A stretch of 64,000 bases of DNA from Neobacillus niacini (GTDB lineage: Bacteria > Bacillota > Bacilli > Bacillales > Cytobacillaceae). Made by a program: the position numbers and the translations under genes. The stretch spans positions 124,001-188,000 of the forward strand of contig NZ_JAMBOX010000009.1 of NCBI RefSeq assembly GCF_023715785.1. Reading direction: 5' to 3'. Below the pieces are notes generated by a model that did no database searches, had not been told where the DNA came from, and saw only the letters and a list, made by a program, of their open reading frames with translations. Position 1 is the first letter of the stretch. Each line of letters opens with the position of its first letter. Shown piece after piece: positions 16,444 through 24,629 of the stretch.

Positions 16444-16472
16444 ACAAGGGCTGTCAAGCCCTTGTTTTTTTT
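16444..16472 (+). terminator. cotD terminator
   Basis: ACAAGGGCT-gtca-AGCCCTTGT followed by a run of eight Ts. Confidence 0.92.
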
Positions 16473-16546
16473 CTACTTTATACTATGCTGTAAATATAAA
16501 AGTGTTTGTCCTTTTTTAAAATTTTTCTTAAAGGAGAACTTCCTTG

Positions 16547-17110
16547 ATGAAAGTACTGGCAATCTCTGGGTATAAACCATTTGAACTGGGGATTTTTAAA
16601 CATGATCATCCTTCTGTATTCTACATAAAAGCCGCAATTAAAAAAGCATTGCTGCCCCTCGTGGAAGAAGGCCTGGAGTGGGTGTTGATTAGCGGTCAAC
16701 TGGGTGTTGAGCTGTGGGCCGCAGAGGTTGTGTTTGACCTCCAGCTGGAGTTTCCGGAATTGAAGCTTGCTGTTATCACTCCATTTCTGGATCAGGATTC
16801 TTCCTGGAACGAAACAAACAAGGAATGGTATCAATCTATCCTTGCCCAGGCTGATTTCATCGATTCCGTCACAAAAAAAGGCTATGAAAAGCCATGGCAA
16901 TTTCGTTTGAAAAATCAGTTTTTTATTGATAAGTCAGATGGCTTGGTGCTTTTGTACGACCACGAAAAAGAAGGCAGTCCCAAATATCTTTATGAATTGG
17001 CACTGCAATATCAAAATAATAATCCATATCAAATCGAATTAATTACCTTTTACGACCTGCAGATGATTGTTGAAGAGGAGCAGCTAAAACAAACCGACTT
17101 TTATATGTAA
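16547..17110 (+). CDS. ypsA: YpsA, SLOG-fold cell-division associated protein
   Basis: A 187-residue DUF1273 protein with a SLOG/Rossmann-type fold. In Firmicutes it affects cell division together with GpsB. Collinear with B. subtilis YpsA: it starts [17 protein letters not shown] and has the nucleotide-site-like motif [31 protein letters not shown] with KEGSPKY comes later. ATG 16547 is chosen by homology; TTG 16544, one codon earlier, is also possible, with AAGGAG at 16531. The neighbouring gpsB supports the division link. Confidence 0.93.
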   Translation: MKVLAISGYKPFELGIFKHDHPSVFYIKAAIKKALLPLVEEGLEWVLISGQLGVELWAAEVVFDLQLEFPELKLAVITPFLDQDSSWNETNKEWYQSILAQADFIDSVTKKGYEKPWQFRLKNQFFIDKSDGLVLLYDHEKEGSPKYLYELALQYQNNNPYQIELITFYDLQMIVEEEQLKQTDFYM

Positions 17111-17240
17111 GCATTTTTTATTGGATTGCCAATATAATGTAAAGGGGCTTGCTTGCCCTTCAGAGAATTGAAAATTGACAAACGAACGTATTTTTGGAAA
17201 AATAATAGGTAATGATTGGCCGAAACTTGAGGTGATTGAA

Positions 17241-17543
17241 ATGCTGTCAGACAAAGTGAAATTAACAGCAAAGGACATATTGGAAAAAGAGTTTAAAACT
17301 GGAGTACGCGGTTATAAGCAAGAAGATGTTGATAAATTTTTGGATTTAATTATTAAAGATTATGGAACCTTCCATCAGGAAATAGAAGACCTGCAACAAG
17401 AAAACCTCAGACTGCGCAAACAGCTTGAAGAAGCGACAAAGAGGCAGCCGGTGGCCCAGCCTGCAGGGACAACAAACTTTGATATCTTAAAGCGTCTATC
17501 CAATCTTGAAAAGCACGTATTTGGCAATAAGCTTTACGAATGA
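17241..17543 (+). CDS. gpsB: Cell division regulator GpsB
   Basis: DivIVA-like coiled-coil adaptor that shuttles penicillin-binding proteins (notably PonA) between septum and side wall. The 100-residue protein has the N-terminal membrane-binding, PBP-docking domain ([31 protein letters not shown]), a coiled coil ([18 protein letters not shown]) and the C-terminal trimerisation helix [17 protein letters not shown]. The frame is open back to 17175, but homology and GAGGTG place the start at 17241. The partner PBP gene ponA is in this window. Confidence 0.96.
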   Translation: MLSDKVKLTAKDILEKEFKTGVRGYKQEDVDKFLDLIIKDYGTFHQEIEDLQQENLRLRKQLEEATKRQPVAQPAGTTNFDILKRLSNLEKHVFGNKLYE

Positions 17544-17574
17544 CATTGTATTCCTCCATTTCCTGTTAAAAACA

Positions 17575-17603
17575 TTGAAATGTCGGAGGAATATGCATAT
17601 AAT
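17575..17603 (+). promoter_or_regulatory. SigA promoter of rnpB
   Basis: TTGAAA (17575-17580), exactly 17 bases, then a perfect TATAAT (17598-17603); the RNase P RNA begins 7-10 bases downstream. Confidence 0.88.
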
Positions 17604-17611
17604 AAGAAAGT

Positions 17612-18036
17612 ATCGTTAATGACGTTCGGGTAATCGCTGCAAGGAGCGTTAGCGAATTGTAGAGGAAAGTCCATGCTCGCACAGGCTGCGATGCCTGTAG
17701 TGTTCGTGCCTGGTGAATTCATAAGCCAGGGCAGCCGGACGTACGTCCGGTTGACGGCCGGGAAAATACCTAAGTCCAGCAAGGATATGGTATGAGTACC
17801 TGTAAAAGTGCCACAGTGACGTAGCCTTTCCAGAAATGGAAAGGGTGGAACGGGTAAACCCCACGAGCGAGAAACCCAAATTATGGTAGGGGCACTTTCT
17901 CTTAGGAACTGAACGAGGAGAAGGACAGATTCACCTTTGAATCTGTAGATAGATGATTGCCGCCTTGGTACGAGACAGTCTATGTCGTTTGAAGTACCTT
18001 GGTACAGAACATGGCTTATAGAACGTTATTAATGGG
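17612..18036 (+). ncRNA. rnpB: RNase P RNA (B-type)
   Basis: Catalytic RNA that matures tRNA 5' ends. Recognised by conserved stretches shared with B. subtilis rnpB: GACGTTCGGGTAATCGCTGC near the 5' end, GAGGAAAGTCCATGCTCGC, AAGTGCCACAGTGACG, CGAGCGAGAAACCCAAAT and AGATAGATGATTGCCGCC. ACATGGCTTATAGAACGTTA lies near the 3' end and pairs with the 5' GACGTTC region (P1/P4-type pairings). Its place between gpsB and rlmL is the normal one in Bacillus. End points are estimated to within a few bases. Confidence 0.96.
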
Positions 18037-18052
18037 TAGTTAGAGATGATAC

Positions 18053-18078
18053 AGCTCTCCTCAACAGGAGGGCTTTTT
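18053..18078 (+). terminator. rnpB terminator
   Basis: AGCTCTCCT-caac-AGGAGGGCT forms a nine-pair stem (one G.U) followed by TTTTATTT. Confidence 0.88.
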
Positions 18079-18167
18079 ATTTGTATACATAACTAATTGA
18101 ATTCCAACAGGATTTTTAGCCAATAATGGTACTGTCACGTAAATCGATAAAGTTTAAGGGTGAAATA

Positions 18168-19328
18168 ATGGGAAAATATCAAATGATCGCTACGGCCGCA
18201 ATGGGGCTTGAAGCGTTGGTTGCGCAAGAGGTCAGGGCATTGGGCTATGATTGTCAAGTTGAGAATGGCCGGGTTACCTATAACGGAGATGAATACGCCA
18301 TCGCAAAAAGCAATTTATGGCTTCGCACGGCCGACCGAATCAAAATCAAGGTCGGTGAATTTAAGGCTTATACCTTCGATGAATTATTTGAAAAGACCAA
18401 AGCATTGCCATGGGAAAACTATTTGCCTGAGGATGCCGAATTCCCGGTAATTGGAAAGTCGGTAAAGTCGAAGCTCTTTAGTGTTTCCGACTGCCAGGCA
18501 ATCGTGAAAAAAGCGGTTGTCGAACGGATGAAGAAGCATTACAAGCGAAACACGTGGTTTGAGGAGAATGGGGCGCTATACCGCATTGAGGTTGCATTAT
18601 TGAAGGATGTGGCGACCATAACCATCGATGCCAGCGGCACCGGCCTTCATAAACGCGGCTACCGGGCCGCTCAGGGGGAAGCCCCATTAAAGGAAACATT
18701 AGCTGCCGCCTTAATAATGCTGACGAACTGGCGCCCGGACAAGCCGTTTATCGATCCATTCTGCGGTTCCGGCACGATTCCCATTGAAGCAGCGATGATT
18801 GGCCAGAATATTGCTCCGGGTTTTAACCGGGAATTTGTCTCAGAACAATGGAAATGGATCCCGGAAAAAGTTTGGGACGAAGTTCGTACGGAGGCCGAAG
18901 ATGTGGCCAATTACGATCAGCCCCTTGATATAACCGGATCTGATATCGATCACCGCATGGTGAAAATCGCTCAGGAAAATTCGTTTGAAGCCGGTTTTGG
19001 CGACCTAATCCAGTTTAAGCAGATGCAAGTCAAGGATATTTCCACCACCAAGGAATATGGCGTGATTGTCGGAAATCCCCCGTATGGCGAGCGGCTCGGT
19101 GACAAACCGGCTGTTGAGCAAATGTACCGGGACATGGGACAAGCGTTTAACAAGCTGGATACATGGTCGATTTATATCCTGACTTCCCATGAGGAGTTTG
19201 AGCAGTTTTACGGCAAACCTGCTACGAAGAAAAGAAAACTGTTTAATGGTTTTATTAAAACGGATTATTATCAATATTGGGGAAAAAAGCCGCCCCGCTC
19301 AACTAACGGCAATATAGAAAAAGCTTAA
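18168..19328 (+). CDS. rlmL: RlmL/YpsC-type rRNA (guanine-N2)-methyltransferase
   Basis: Predicted 23S rRNA guanine N2-methyltransferase, 386 residues. An N-terminal THUMP domain (about 1-155) is followed by a Rossmann methyltransferase domain with the SAM motif DPFCGSGTIPIEAA, the acidic loop GSDIDHRMV and the catalytic NPPYGERLG motif. ATG 18168 is chosen by similarity to YpsC (MxKYxxIATAxMGxEAL); the open frame begins at 18126. It is the next gene after rnpB, as in B. subtilis, and ends at a clear terminator. Confidence 0.93.
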   Translation: MGKYQMIATAAMGLEALVAQEVRALGYDCQVENGRVTYNGDEYAIAKSNLWLRTADRIKIKVGEFKAYTFDELFEKTKALPWENYLPEDAEFPVIGKSVKSKLFSVSDCQAIVKKAVVERMKKHYKRNTWFEENGALYRIEVALLKDVATITIDASGTGLHKRGYRAAQGEAPLKETLAAALIMLTNWRPDKPFIDPFCGSGTIPIEAAMIGQNIAPGFNREFVSEQWKWIPEKVWDEVRTEAEDVANYDQPLDITGSDIDHRMVKIAQENSFEAGFGDLIQFKQMQVKDISTTKEYGVIVGNPPYGERLGDKPAVEQMYRDMGQAFNKLDTWSIYILTSHEEFEQFYGKPATKKRKLFNGFIKTDYYQYWGKKPPRSTNGNIEKA

Positions 19329-19332
19329 TGTC

Positions 19333-19358
19333 AGCGTCAATGGACGCTTTCTTTTTTT
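19333..19358 (+). terminator. rlmL terminator
   Basis: AGCGTC-aatg-GACGCT followed by TTCTTTTTTT. Confidence 0.85.
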
Positions 19359-19375
19359 CGGAGGGATTAGATTAG

Positions 19376-21304
19376 ATGCAAAACCAAATGCCTTTTACGG
19401 TTTCAAAAACCGAATCATTCTATGATAAATTAAGCGAATGGATTGGCGATGTATTTTATGATATTCTGCCTGAAGCCGGTTTCGAACTCCGGGATGAACA
19501 GATTTATATGGCGTTCCAGTTGGAAAAAGCATTTAAGCAAAAAAAGGTGATGTTTGCAGAGGCAGGCGTCGGCACCGGAAAAACAATTGTTTACCTGCTC
19601 TATTCTATCATGTATGCGCGTTATACGAATCGCCCAGCCGTTATCGCCTGTGCAGATGAAACATTAATTGAACAGCTAGTAAAAAAAGAAGGTGACCTTG
19701 CCAAATTAGAACACATATTGGGCCTTAATATTGATGTTCGTCTGGCAAAATCGCAGGACCAGTATTTATGTTTGAAAAAACTCGACCTTGCCCAGGGTGG
19801 TGATCTATTTGAAGAAGCCCTAACTATCTATGAATCATTGCCTCAATTTGTCCACTCGGTCAACTCGATGCAGAAGTTTGAAAAATATGGCGACCGCAAG
19901 GAGTATCCTTCACTTTCCGATGAAAAATGGAATAAATTAAGCTGGGATTCACTGCAGGATTGCTTTTCCTGTGAAAAGCGGCACCGGTGCGCCTTGACAC
20001 TAAACAGGGAATACTACCGGCATGCGCGGGACCTGATTATTTGTTCCCATGATTTCTATATGGAGTATATTTGGACAAGAGAATCAAGGAAGCGGGAGGG
20101 CCAACTCCCGCTATTGCCTGAGCACTCCTCCGTCGTTTTTGACGAAGGGCACCTGCTAGAGTTTGCTGCCCAGAAGGCGCTAACCTATCGCTTTACTGAT
20201 TATACCTTGGAGACACTGCTGACGAGATTGATGGAAAATGATGTTCGCGAGAAAACATTGAATACGATTGAACAGGCATTAATGGAAAATGATACATTTT
20301 TTGATGCGGTTTCACAATTTTCTTCACCGGCACAAGGGTCAGATAAACAAGCAATCAGAAAACATCCTTTGGTTGCAAAAACAGGCCGAAAATTACTTTC
20401 AACCTTGCAGGAGTTAGAGGAAGAGCTTGTATTCGAGAGTGAACTTTACGTCATTAACGAATACGATTTGAAAATCGTTGAGGAATTTCTTGAGCAAATA
20501 ACCTATTCTCTATCGCTGTTTCTTCAAGAAATAAACGGGATTACCTGGTTGGAGAGTGCAGGTAATGAACGGACGCTTGTCATCATGCCGCGAATGGTCG
20601 AAGATGTCATGAGGGAAGAGGTGTTCTCCCAAGCAAGGCCGTATATTTTCTCGTCGGCGACGATGTCGAATGAGAAGTCGTTTGATTATATTGCCGGAAG
20701 TCTTGGAATCACTGAGTTCCTTGCATTTTCGGTTGCCTCGCCGTTTGACTATGATGCTAATATGAACATTTTCCTGGCTTTATTTACGCAAGGTGACGAC
20801 AATAGCAAACTTGAATATATTATCGAAAAAATCCGCGAGTCAGAGGGACGAGCCCTAATTTTATTTAACAATAAAGCGGAAATGATCGATGCGAAGGGAA
20901 AACTAATGGAAAAGGAAACGTTTCCCTATCCGGTTTATTTTGAGGGGTATGAGGAGATTAGCACGCTTGTGGCGAAATTTCAGAGCGATGAACAGGCAGT
21001 GTTATGTTCCGTTAATCTTTGGGAGGGGCTTGATATACCGGGAAGATCGTTGGAAAATGTCATAATTTATTCTCTCCCATTTCCACCCAATGACCCCGTC
21101 TTTACTGCTAAAAGGGAGGCATCGGTCGATCCGTTTAGCAAAGTCGACCTGCCATACATGCTCCTTCGCTTGCGTCAAGGTGTGGGCCGGTTAATCAGAA
21201 CTGAAACCGATCGAGGCAGCGTCCATATCCTAATTGATAAAGAGCTTGATTCCATTATTATGGATAAAATTATTGATGTTCTGCCAACAAAACCATTACA
21301 ATAA
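19376..21304 (+). CDS. ypvA: DinG/XPD-like Fe-S ATP-dependent helicase YpvA
   Basis: Superfamily 2 helicase of the DinG/YoaA group, 642 residues. Walker A is AGVGTGKT and Walker B is VFDEGH (a DEGH box). Motif VI near the C-terminus is LRQGVGRLIRTETDRG. Cysteines in YLCLKK and DCFSCEKRHRC fit the four-cysteine Fe-S insertion of XPD-type helicases. It probably unwinds DNA structures at replication obstacles; the exact substrate is unknown. GGAGGG lies about 11 bases before the ATG. Immediately downstream is an IS3-family remnant. Confidence 0.9.
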   Translation: MQNQMPFTVSKTESFYDKLSEWIGDVFYDILPEAGFELRDEQIYMAFQLEKAFKQKKVMFAEAGVGTGKTIVYLLYSIMYARYTNRPAVIACADETLIEQLVKKEGDLAKLEHILGLNIDVRLAKSQDQYLCLKKLDLAQGGDLFEEALTIYESLPQFVHSVNSMQKFEKYGDRKEYPSLSDEKWNKLSWDSLQDCFSCEKRHRCALTLNREYYRHARDLIICSHDFYMEYIWTRESRKREGQLPLLPEHSSVVFDEGHLLEFAAQKALTYRFTDYTLETLLTRLMENDVREKTLNTIEQALMENDTFFDAVSQFSSPAQGSDKQAIRKHPLVAKTGRKLLSTLQELEEELVFESELYVINEYDLKIVEEFLEQITYSLSLFLQEINGITWLESAGNERTLVIMPRMVEDVMREEVFSQARPYIFSSATMSNEKSFDYIAGSLGITEFLAFSVASPFDYDANMNIFLALFTQGDDNSKLEYIIEKIRESEGRALILFNNKAEMIDAKGKLMEKETFPYPVYFEGYEEISTLVAKFQSDEQAVLCSVNLWEGLDIPGRSLENVIIYSLPFPPNDPVFTAKREASVDPFSKVDLPYMLLRLRQGVGRLIRTETDRGSVHILIDKELDSIIMDKIIDVLPTKPLQ

Positions 21305-21325
21305 GAAAACTCGCCACAATTGAAG

Positions 21326-21485
21326 TGACCCCAAAATGTTAAACGGTTTATTTCATTAGGCTGCCTCCAAGGCATGAGCTCGGTATTGTACAGGACTCAT
21401 GCCTTTTAATTTTTCCTTAATACGTTTGGTATTGTAGTAATCTATATATTTTTCTAATTCTTGTTTAAAATGTTCAACACTTTTT
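21326..21485 (-). mobile_element. IS3-family insertion sequence remnant (3' end only)
   Basis: On the minus strand, about the last 41 codons of an IS3/IS150-type transposase remain ([17 protein letters not shown], then [20 protein letters not shown] and a stop at 21356-21358). This is the conserved C-terminus of OrfB transposases. It is followed by a terminal-repeat-like end, TGACCCCAAAATG at 21326. The rest of the element is missing. The left part of the fragment abuts and clips the DUF2249 gene at about 21482-21489. Confidence 0.85.
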
Positions 21486-21692
21486 CCAATGCTTTTTCTC
21501 TAATTCTTCTTCCTCATGGGTAAAGCCTTTTACTTTTAATACAGCAAATAACGGGGTCGGCTTAAACGGAGCATGAAGAATAAAAATATCATTCTTATTA
21601 CATTGCTTTACTGCCTCCATAATTTTTTGAAAAGGTTCCATTTTATTTTTCAAATCCTCACGGACATCCAGCTCAATCATTTTCTGTTCCAT
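21474..21692 (-). CDS. DUF2249 domain protein, C-terminus replaced by IS fragment
   Basis: A 72-residue protein of the DUF2249 family: [24 protein letters not shown] and the motif [16 protein letters not shown] are characteristic. Function is not firmly known; members occur in redox and nitrogen-oxide contexts. The normal end after the ...EKKHW strand should continue for about ten residues. Here it reads KKC-stop because the frame runs into the IS3 remnant. ATG 21692 has GGAAGAGGCG in reach; ATG 21698 is also in frame. It may still be functional because only the last strand is lost. Confidence 0.75.
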   Translation of the reverse strand: MEQKMIELDVREDLKNKMEPFQKIMEAVKQCNKNDIFILHAPFKPTPLFAVLKVKGFTHEEEELEKKHWKKC

Positions 21693-21830
21693 TATCATTC
21701 GCCTCTTCCAAAGATTTATTTAGTTACATTGTAACAGTGGAATCCCGGCGAATATGTGACGCTCATCATAGTTGAGACCATTTCATTGAAAATAATTCTC
21801 ACTGTGACAATTTAGTTAAAAACACAAATA

Positions 21831-21862
21831 AAAACTCCGCAAGGCTTAGCTTTGCGGAGTTT
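21831..21862 (-). terminator. Terminator of the 50-residue zinc-site protein
   Basis: On the minus strand, AAACTCCGCAAAGC-taa-GCCTTGCGGAGTTTTTATT; the stop codon of the gene lies within the loop. Confidence 0.88.
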
Positions 21863-21998
21863 CTTCCTCTTCTGATATTTTCTCATCACAATCAAAGCAA
21901 TAGAATTGTTTTTCTTCTGTAATGACCCCATTAAAGAACCCGTCTAGGCAATAAATTTCTTTGTTACAGCGTGTGCAGGAACCGACCAATTCTCTCAT
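21846..21998 (-). CDS. Small zinc-ribbon-like protein
   Basis: A 50-residue protein with two cysteine pairs (SCTRCNK and FYCFDCDEK, plus one more Cys at EIYC) spaced like a zinc ribbon, and an acidic Glu-rich tail. The ATG at 21998 has GGGAGGGAAATACA directly upstream. The same frame extends upstream to 22187 but lacks a site there and would cross the ypwA promoter region. I do not recognise the family; the B. subtilis neighbourhood has yptA at this position, but homology cannot be judged. Confidence 0.7.
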   Translation of the reverse strand: MRELVGSCTRCNKEIYCLDGFFNGVITEEKQFYCFDCDEKISEEEETPQS

Positions 21999-22185
21999 TG
22001 TATTTCCCTCCCTGGATGTAGAGCTATGAATAAAATCATGCTTGGCATGTGACTGGACGCACTTGGTGTATGAAGAAGAATCTTTTAAGGATATTTTACA
22101 CCAGTCCAAGGGTTCTGTTGTTTTTTTATAATCCTTTGTCAGAAAAATATGATAAAATTTAATCGTATAAAAAGGGGGAAATGCC

Positions 22186-23694
22186 ATGAATGTTGCACAA
22201 CTTGAAAAAGAGTTTTTGGATTATGTAAGGAAGATGAGGGCATATCATGAGGCGCTCGGGTTAATTTATTGGGATTTACGGACAGGCGCACCAAAGCAGG
22301 GCGTGGACCAGCGCTCTGAAGTGATCGGAATGCTATCCTCAGAAGTATTTAAAATGTCAACATCTGAAGAGATGGCTGCATACATAGCCAATTTGTCAAA
22401 AGCGGAACTACCCGATATCTCGAAAAAGACACTGGAAGAATGCAAAAAGGAATATGAACGTAATAAAAAGATACCTGCTGAAGAATATAAGGAATTTGTT
22501 GTGCTGCAATCAAAGGCGGAAATCGTTTGGGAAGAGGCAAAAGACAAGGCGGATTTCAATCTGTTTAAGCCGTATCTAGAAAAACTCGTGGACTATACAA
22601 AGAAATTTATCCAGTACTGGGGAGCCGACCACGTAAAAAATAGTTATGATGTTTTGTTGGACATGTATGAACCAGGAGTAACTGTAGATGTATTGGACCG
22701 GGTTTTTGGAGAGTTAAGAGATAAGATCGTTCCTTTGGTAAAGCAGATTTCGGAATCTGTCTATAATCCGCAAACCGAGTTTCTATTCAAACCATTTTCA
22801 AAGGAAAAGCAGCGCGAATTCAGCTTGAAGATCCTAGAACAAATGGGATATAACTTTAATGCCGGCAGACTGGATGAAACAGTTCATCCTTTTGCAATCG
22901 GTTTGAATCCTGGTGACGTAAGGGTGACAACCAGGTATGATGAACACGATTTTCGGACAGCCGTTTTCGGTACCATACATGAAGGCGGCCATGCATTGTA
23001 TGAACAGAACATTTCCAAAAAGCTGATTGGCACGCCGCTCTGTGATGGAACATCGATGGGAATTCATGAATCGCAATCATTATTTTATGAGAATATGGTT
23101 GGGAGAAGCCTGTCATTTTGGAAACAAAACTATGGATTATTGAAACAATATGCAAGCGGCCAGTTTGATCGTGTGGGAATCGCAGATTTTTACCGGGCCA
23201 TTAATGAGTCAAAACCGTCTCTTATCCGGATTGAGGCGGATGAATTAACATACTCGCTTCATATCATGATCCGCTATGAAATCGAGAAAAGGCTGTTTAA
23301 TGACGAAATTGCGGTAGCTGATCTTCCGGCGATTTGGAACGAAATGTATGAAGAATATTTAGGAATCCGTCCCGATCATGATGCTGAGGGTGTGCTTCAG
23401 GACGTGCACTGGGCGGGAGCGAGCTTTGGTTACTTCCCTTCCTATGCCTTAGGTTATATGTATGCCGCGCAATTTAAGCATGCTATGTTAAAAGACCTGC
23501 CAAATTTTGACCAACTGTTGGAGGCTGGCGATTTACTTCCGATAAAAGAATGGTTGACAAGCAATGTTCATCAATACGGAAAGCTGAAAAAACCGCTTGA
23601 AATTATCCGGGATGTTACTGGCGAAGGGCTGAATGCCAAATACTTAATCGATTACCTTTATGAAAAATATCGAAAGGTTTATCAATTAAATTGA
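22186..23694 (+). CDS. ypwA: M32 family carboxypeptidase
   Basis: Zinc metallocarboxypeptidase of the Taq/YpwA family, removing C-terminal residues from peptides in the cytosol. The 502 residues contain the zinc motif HEGGH (residues 265-269), the DPRVTTRY-type family motif here as GDVRVTTRY, and the GIHESQSLFYENMVGRS block whose glutamate is the third zinc ligand. The start is ATG 22186 behind AAGGGGGAA. The stop codon overlaps the start of the downstream transporter gene by four bases. Confidence 0.94.
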   Translation: MNVAQLEKEFLDYVRKMRAYHEALGLIYWDLRTGAPKQGVDQRSEVIGMLSSEVFKMSTSEEMAAYIANLSKAELPDISKKTLEECKKEYERNKKIPAEEYKEFVVLQSKAEIVWEEAKDKADFNLFKPYLEKLVDYTKKFIQYWGADHVKNSYDVLLDMYEPGVTVDVLDRVFGELRDKIVPLVKQISESVYNPQTEFLFKPFSKEKQREFSLKILEQMGYNFNAGRLDETVHPFAIGLNPGDVRVTTRYDEHDFRTAVFGTIHEGGHALYEQNISKKLIGTPLCDGTSMGIHESQSLFYENMVGRSLSFWKQNYGLLKQYASGQFDRVGIADFYRAINESKPSLIRIEADELTYSLHIMIRYEIEKRLFNDEIAVADLPAIWNEMYEEYLGIRPDHDAEGVLQDVHWAGASFGYFPSYALGYMYAAQFKHAMLKDLPNFDQLLEAGDLLPIKEWLTSNVHQYGKLKKPLEIIRDVTGEGLNAKYLIDYLYEKYRKVYQLN

Positions 23695-24590
23695 ATAAGC
23701 TTATGCCAGTTATTTTTATTACCATTAGTGCAGCGTTATGGGGGATTATTGCCATTTATGTTCGGAAATTAGCTGATATCGGCTTTACATCGATGGAGAT
23801 TGTCACCATTAGGGTGGTAACCGCGGCAATTATACTGGGAGTAATCGGTTTGATTCATGATCGATCGCAATTGAAAATCAGCTATAAAGATATCAGGCTG
23901 TTTATTGGAACTGGTATTTTCAGCATCGTTTTATTTAATTGGTGCTACTTTACCGCAGTAAGCACAATGAATTTATCGCTGGCTGTTATACTATTGTATA
24001 CATCACCGGCATTTGTTGCGGTTTTGTCGTTTCTTTTTCTGAAAGAAAAGTTGACTAAGGTAAAGCTAGTATCGGTGGTTGGGACAATCCTCGGATGCAT
24101 CTTGATTGCCGGTGTCAGTCAGACGGATACCTCCTCCCTTAGTGCAATCGGAATTGCTACCGGGCTTGGTGCAGGATTTGGCTATGCCTTATATAGTATT
24201 TTTGGGAAATTCGCCTTGGCAAAATATCCGCCATTTACAGTGACCTTCTACACGTTTTTAGTTGCGGCCATTACACTGCTGCCGATCACTGGATTATGGA
24301 AAAAAGGACCTGGATTATTTACCGGTGATGTCCTGGTCTACGGTGTCGGATTGGGGCTCTTTCCTACTGTTATCGCCTTTTTATTGTATACAAAAGGACT
24401 TGAAAAAATTGAATCGAGCAAAGCGGCAGTGATTGCCACTGTGGAACCGATCGTTGCTACCATCTTGAGTGTGTTTCTTTATAAAGAAAGCTTTGGTATA
24501 ATCCAAGCCATTGGCTCTATTCTAATCCTGCTGGCCGTAACGGTTATTAACATTCCAAAAACAAAAAGGGCTTCAATCGAGTTTGATTGA
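23691..24590 (+). CDS. EamA/DMT-superfamily transporter
   Basis: A 299-residue membrane protein with ten predicted helices and the two-repeat EamA layout (for example ISAALWGIIAIYVRKLADIG at the start and VEPIVATILSVFLYKE in the second repeat). Such proteins export or import small metabolites; the substrate is unknown. Translation probably begins at the TTG at 23691, overlapping the ypwA stop (TTGA), with ATG 23703 as an alternative. It therefore forms a coupled unit with ypwA. Confidence 0.88.
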   Translation: MNKLMPVIFITISAALWGIIAIYVRKLADIGFTSMEIVTIRVVTAAIILGVIGLIHDRSQLKISYKDIRLFIGTGIFSIVLFNWCYFTAVSTMNLSLAVILLYTSPAFVAVLSFLFLKEKLTKVKLVSVVGTILGCILIAGVSQTDTSSLSAIGIATGLGAGFGYALYSIFGKFALAKYPPFTVTFYTFLVAAITLLPITGLWKKGPGLFTGDVLVYGVGLGLFPTVIAFLLYTKGLEKIESSKAAVIATVEPIVATILSVFLYKESFGIIQAIGSILILLAVTVINIPKTKRASIEFD

Positions 24591-24601
24591 AGCCCTTTTT
24601 A
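24563..24601. terminator. Bidirectional terminator between EamA gene and cbaA
   Basis: AAAAAGGGCTTCAATC-gagttt-GATTGAAGCCCTTTTT is a long perfect stem overlapping the end of the transporter gene. Confidence 0.92.
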
Positions 24602-24629
24602 TTGTATATGGAGTTTTTCACTTTTCTTC

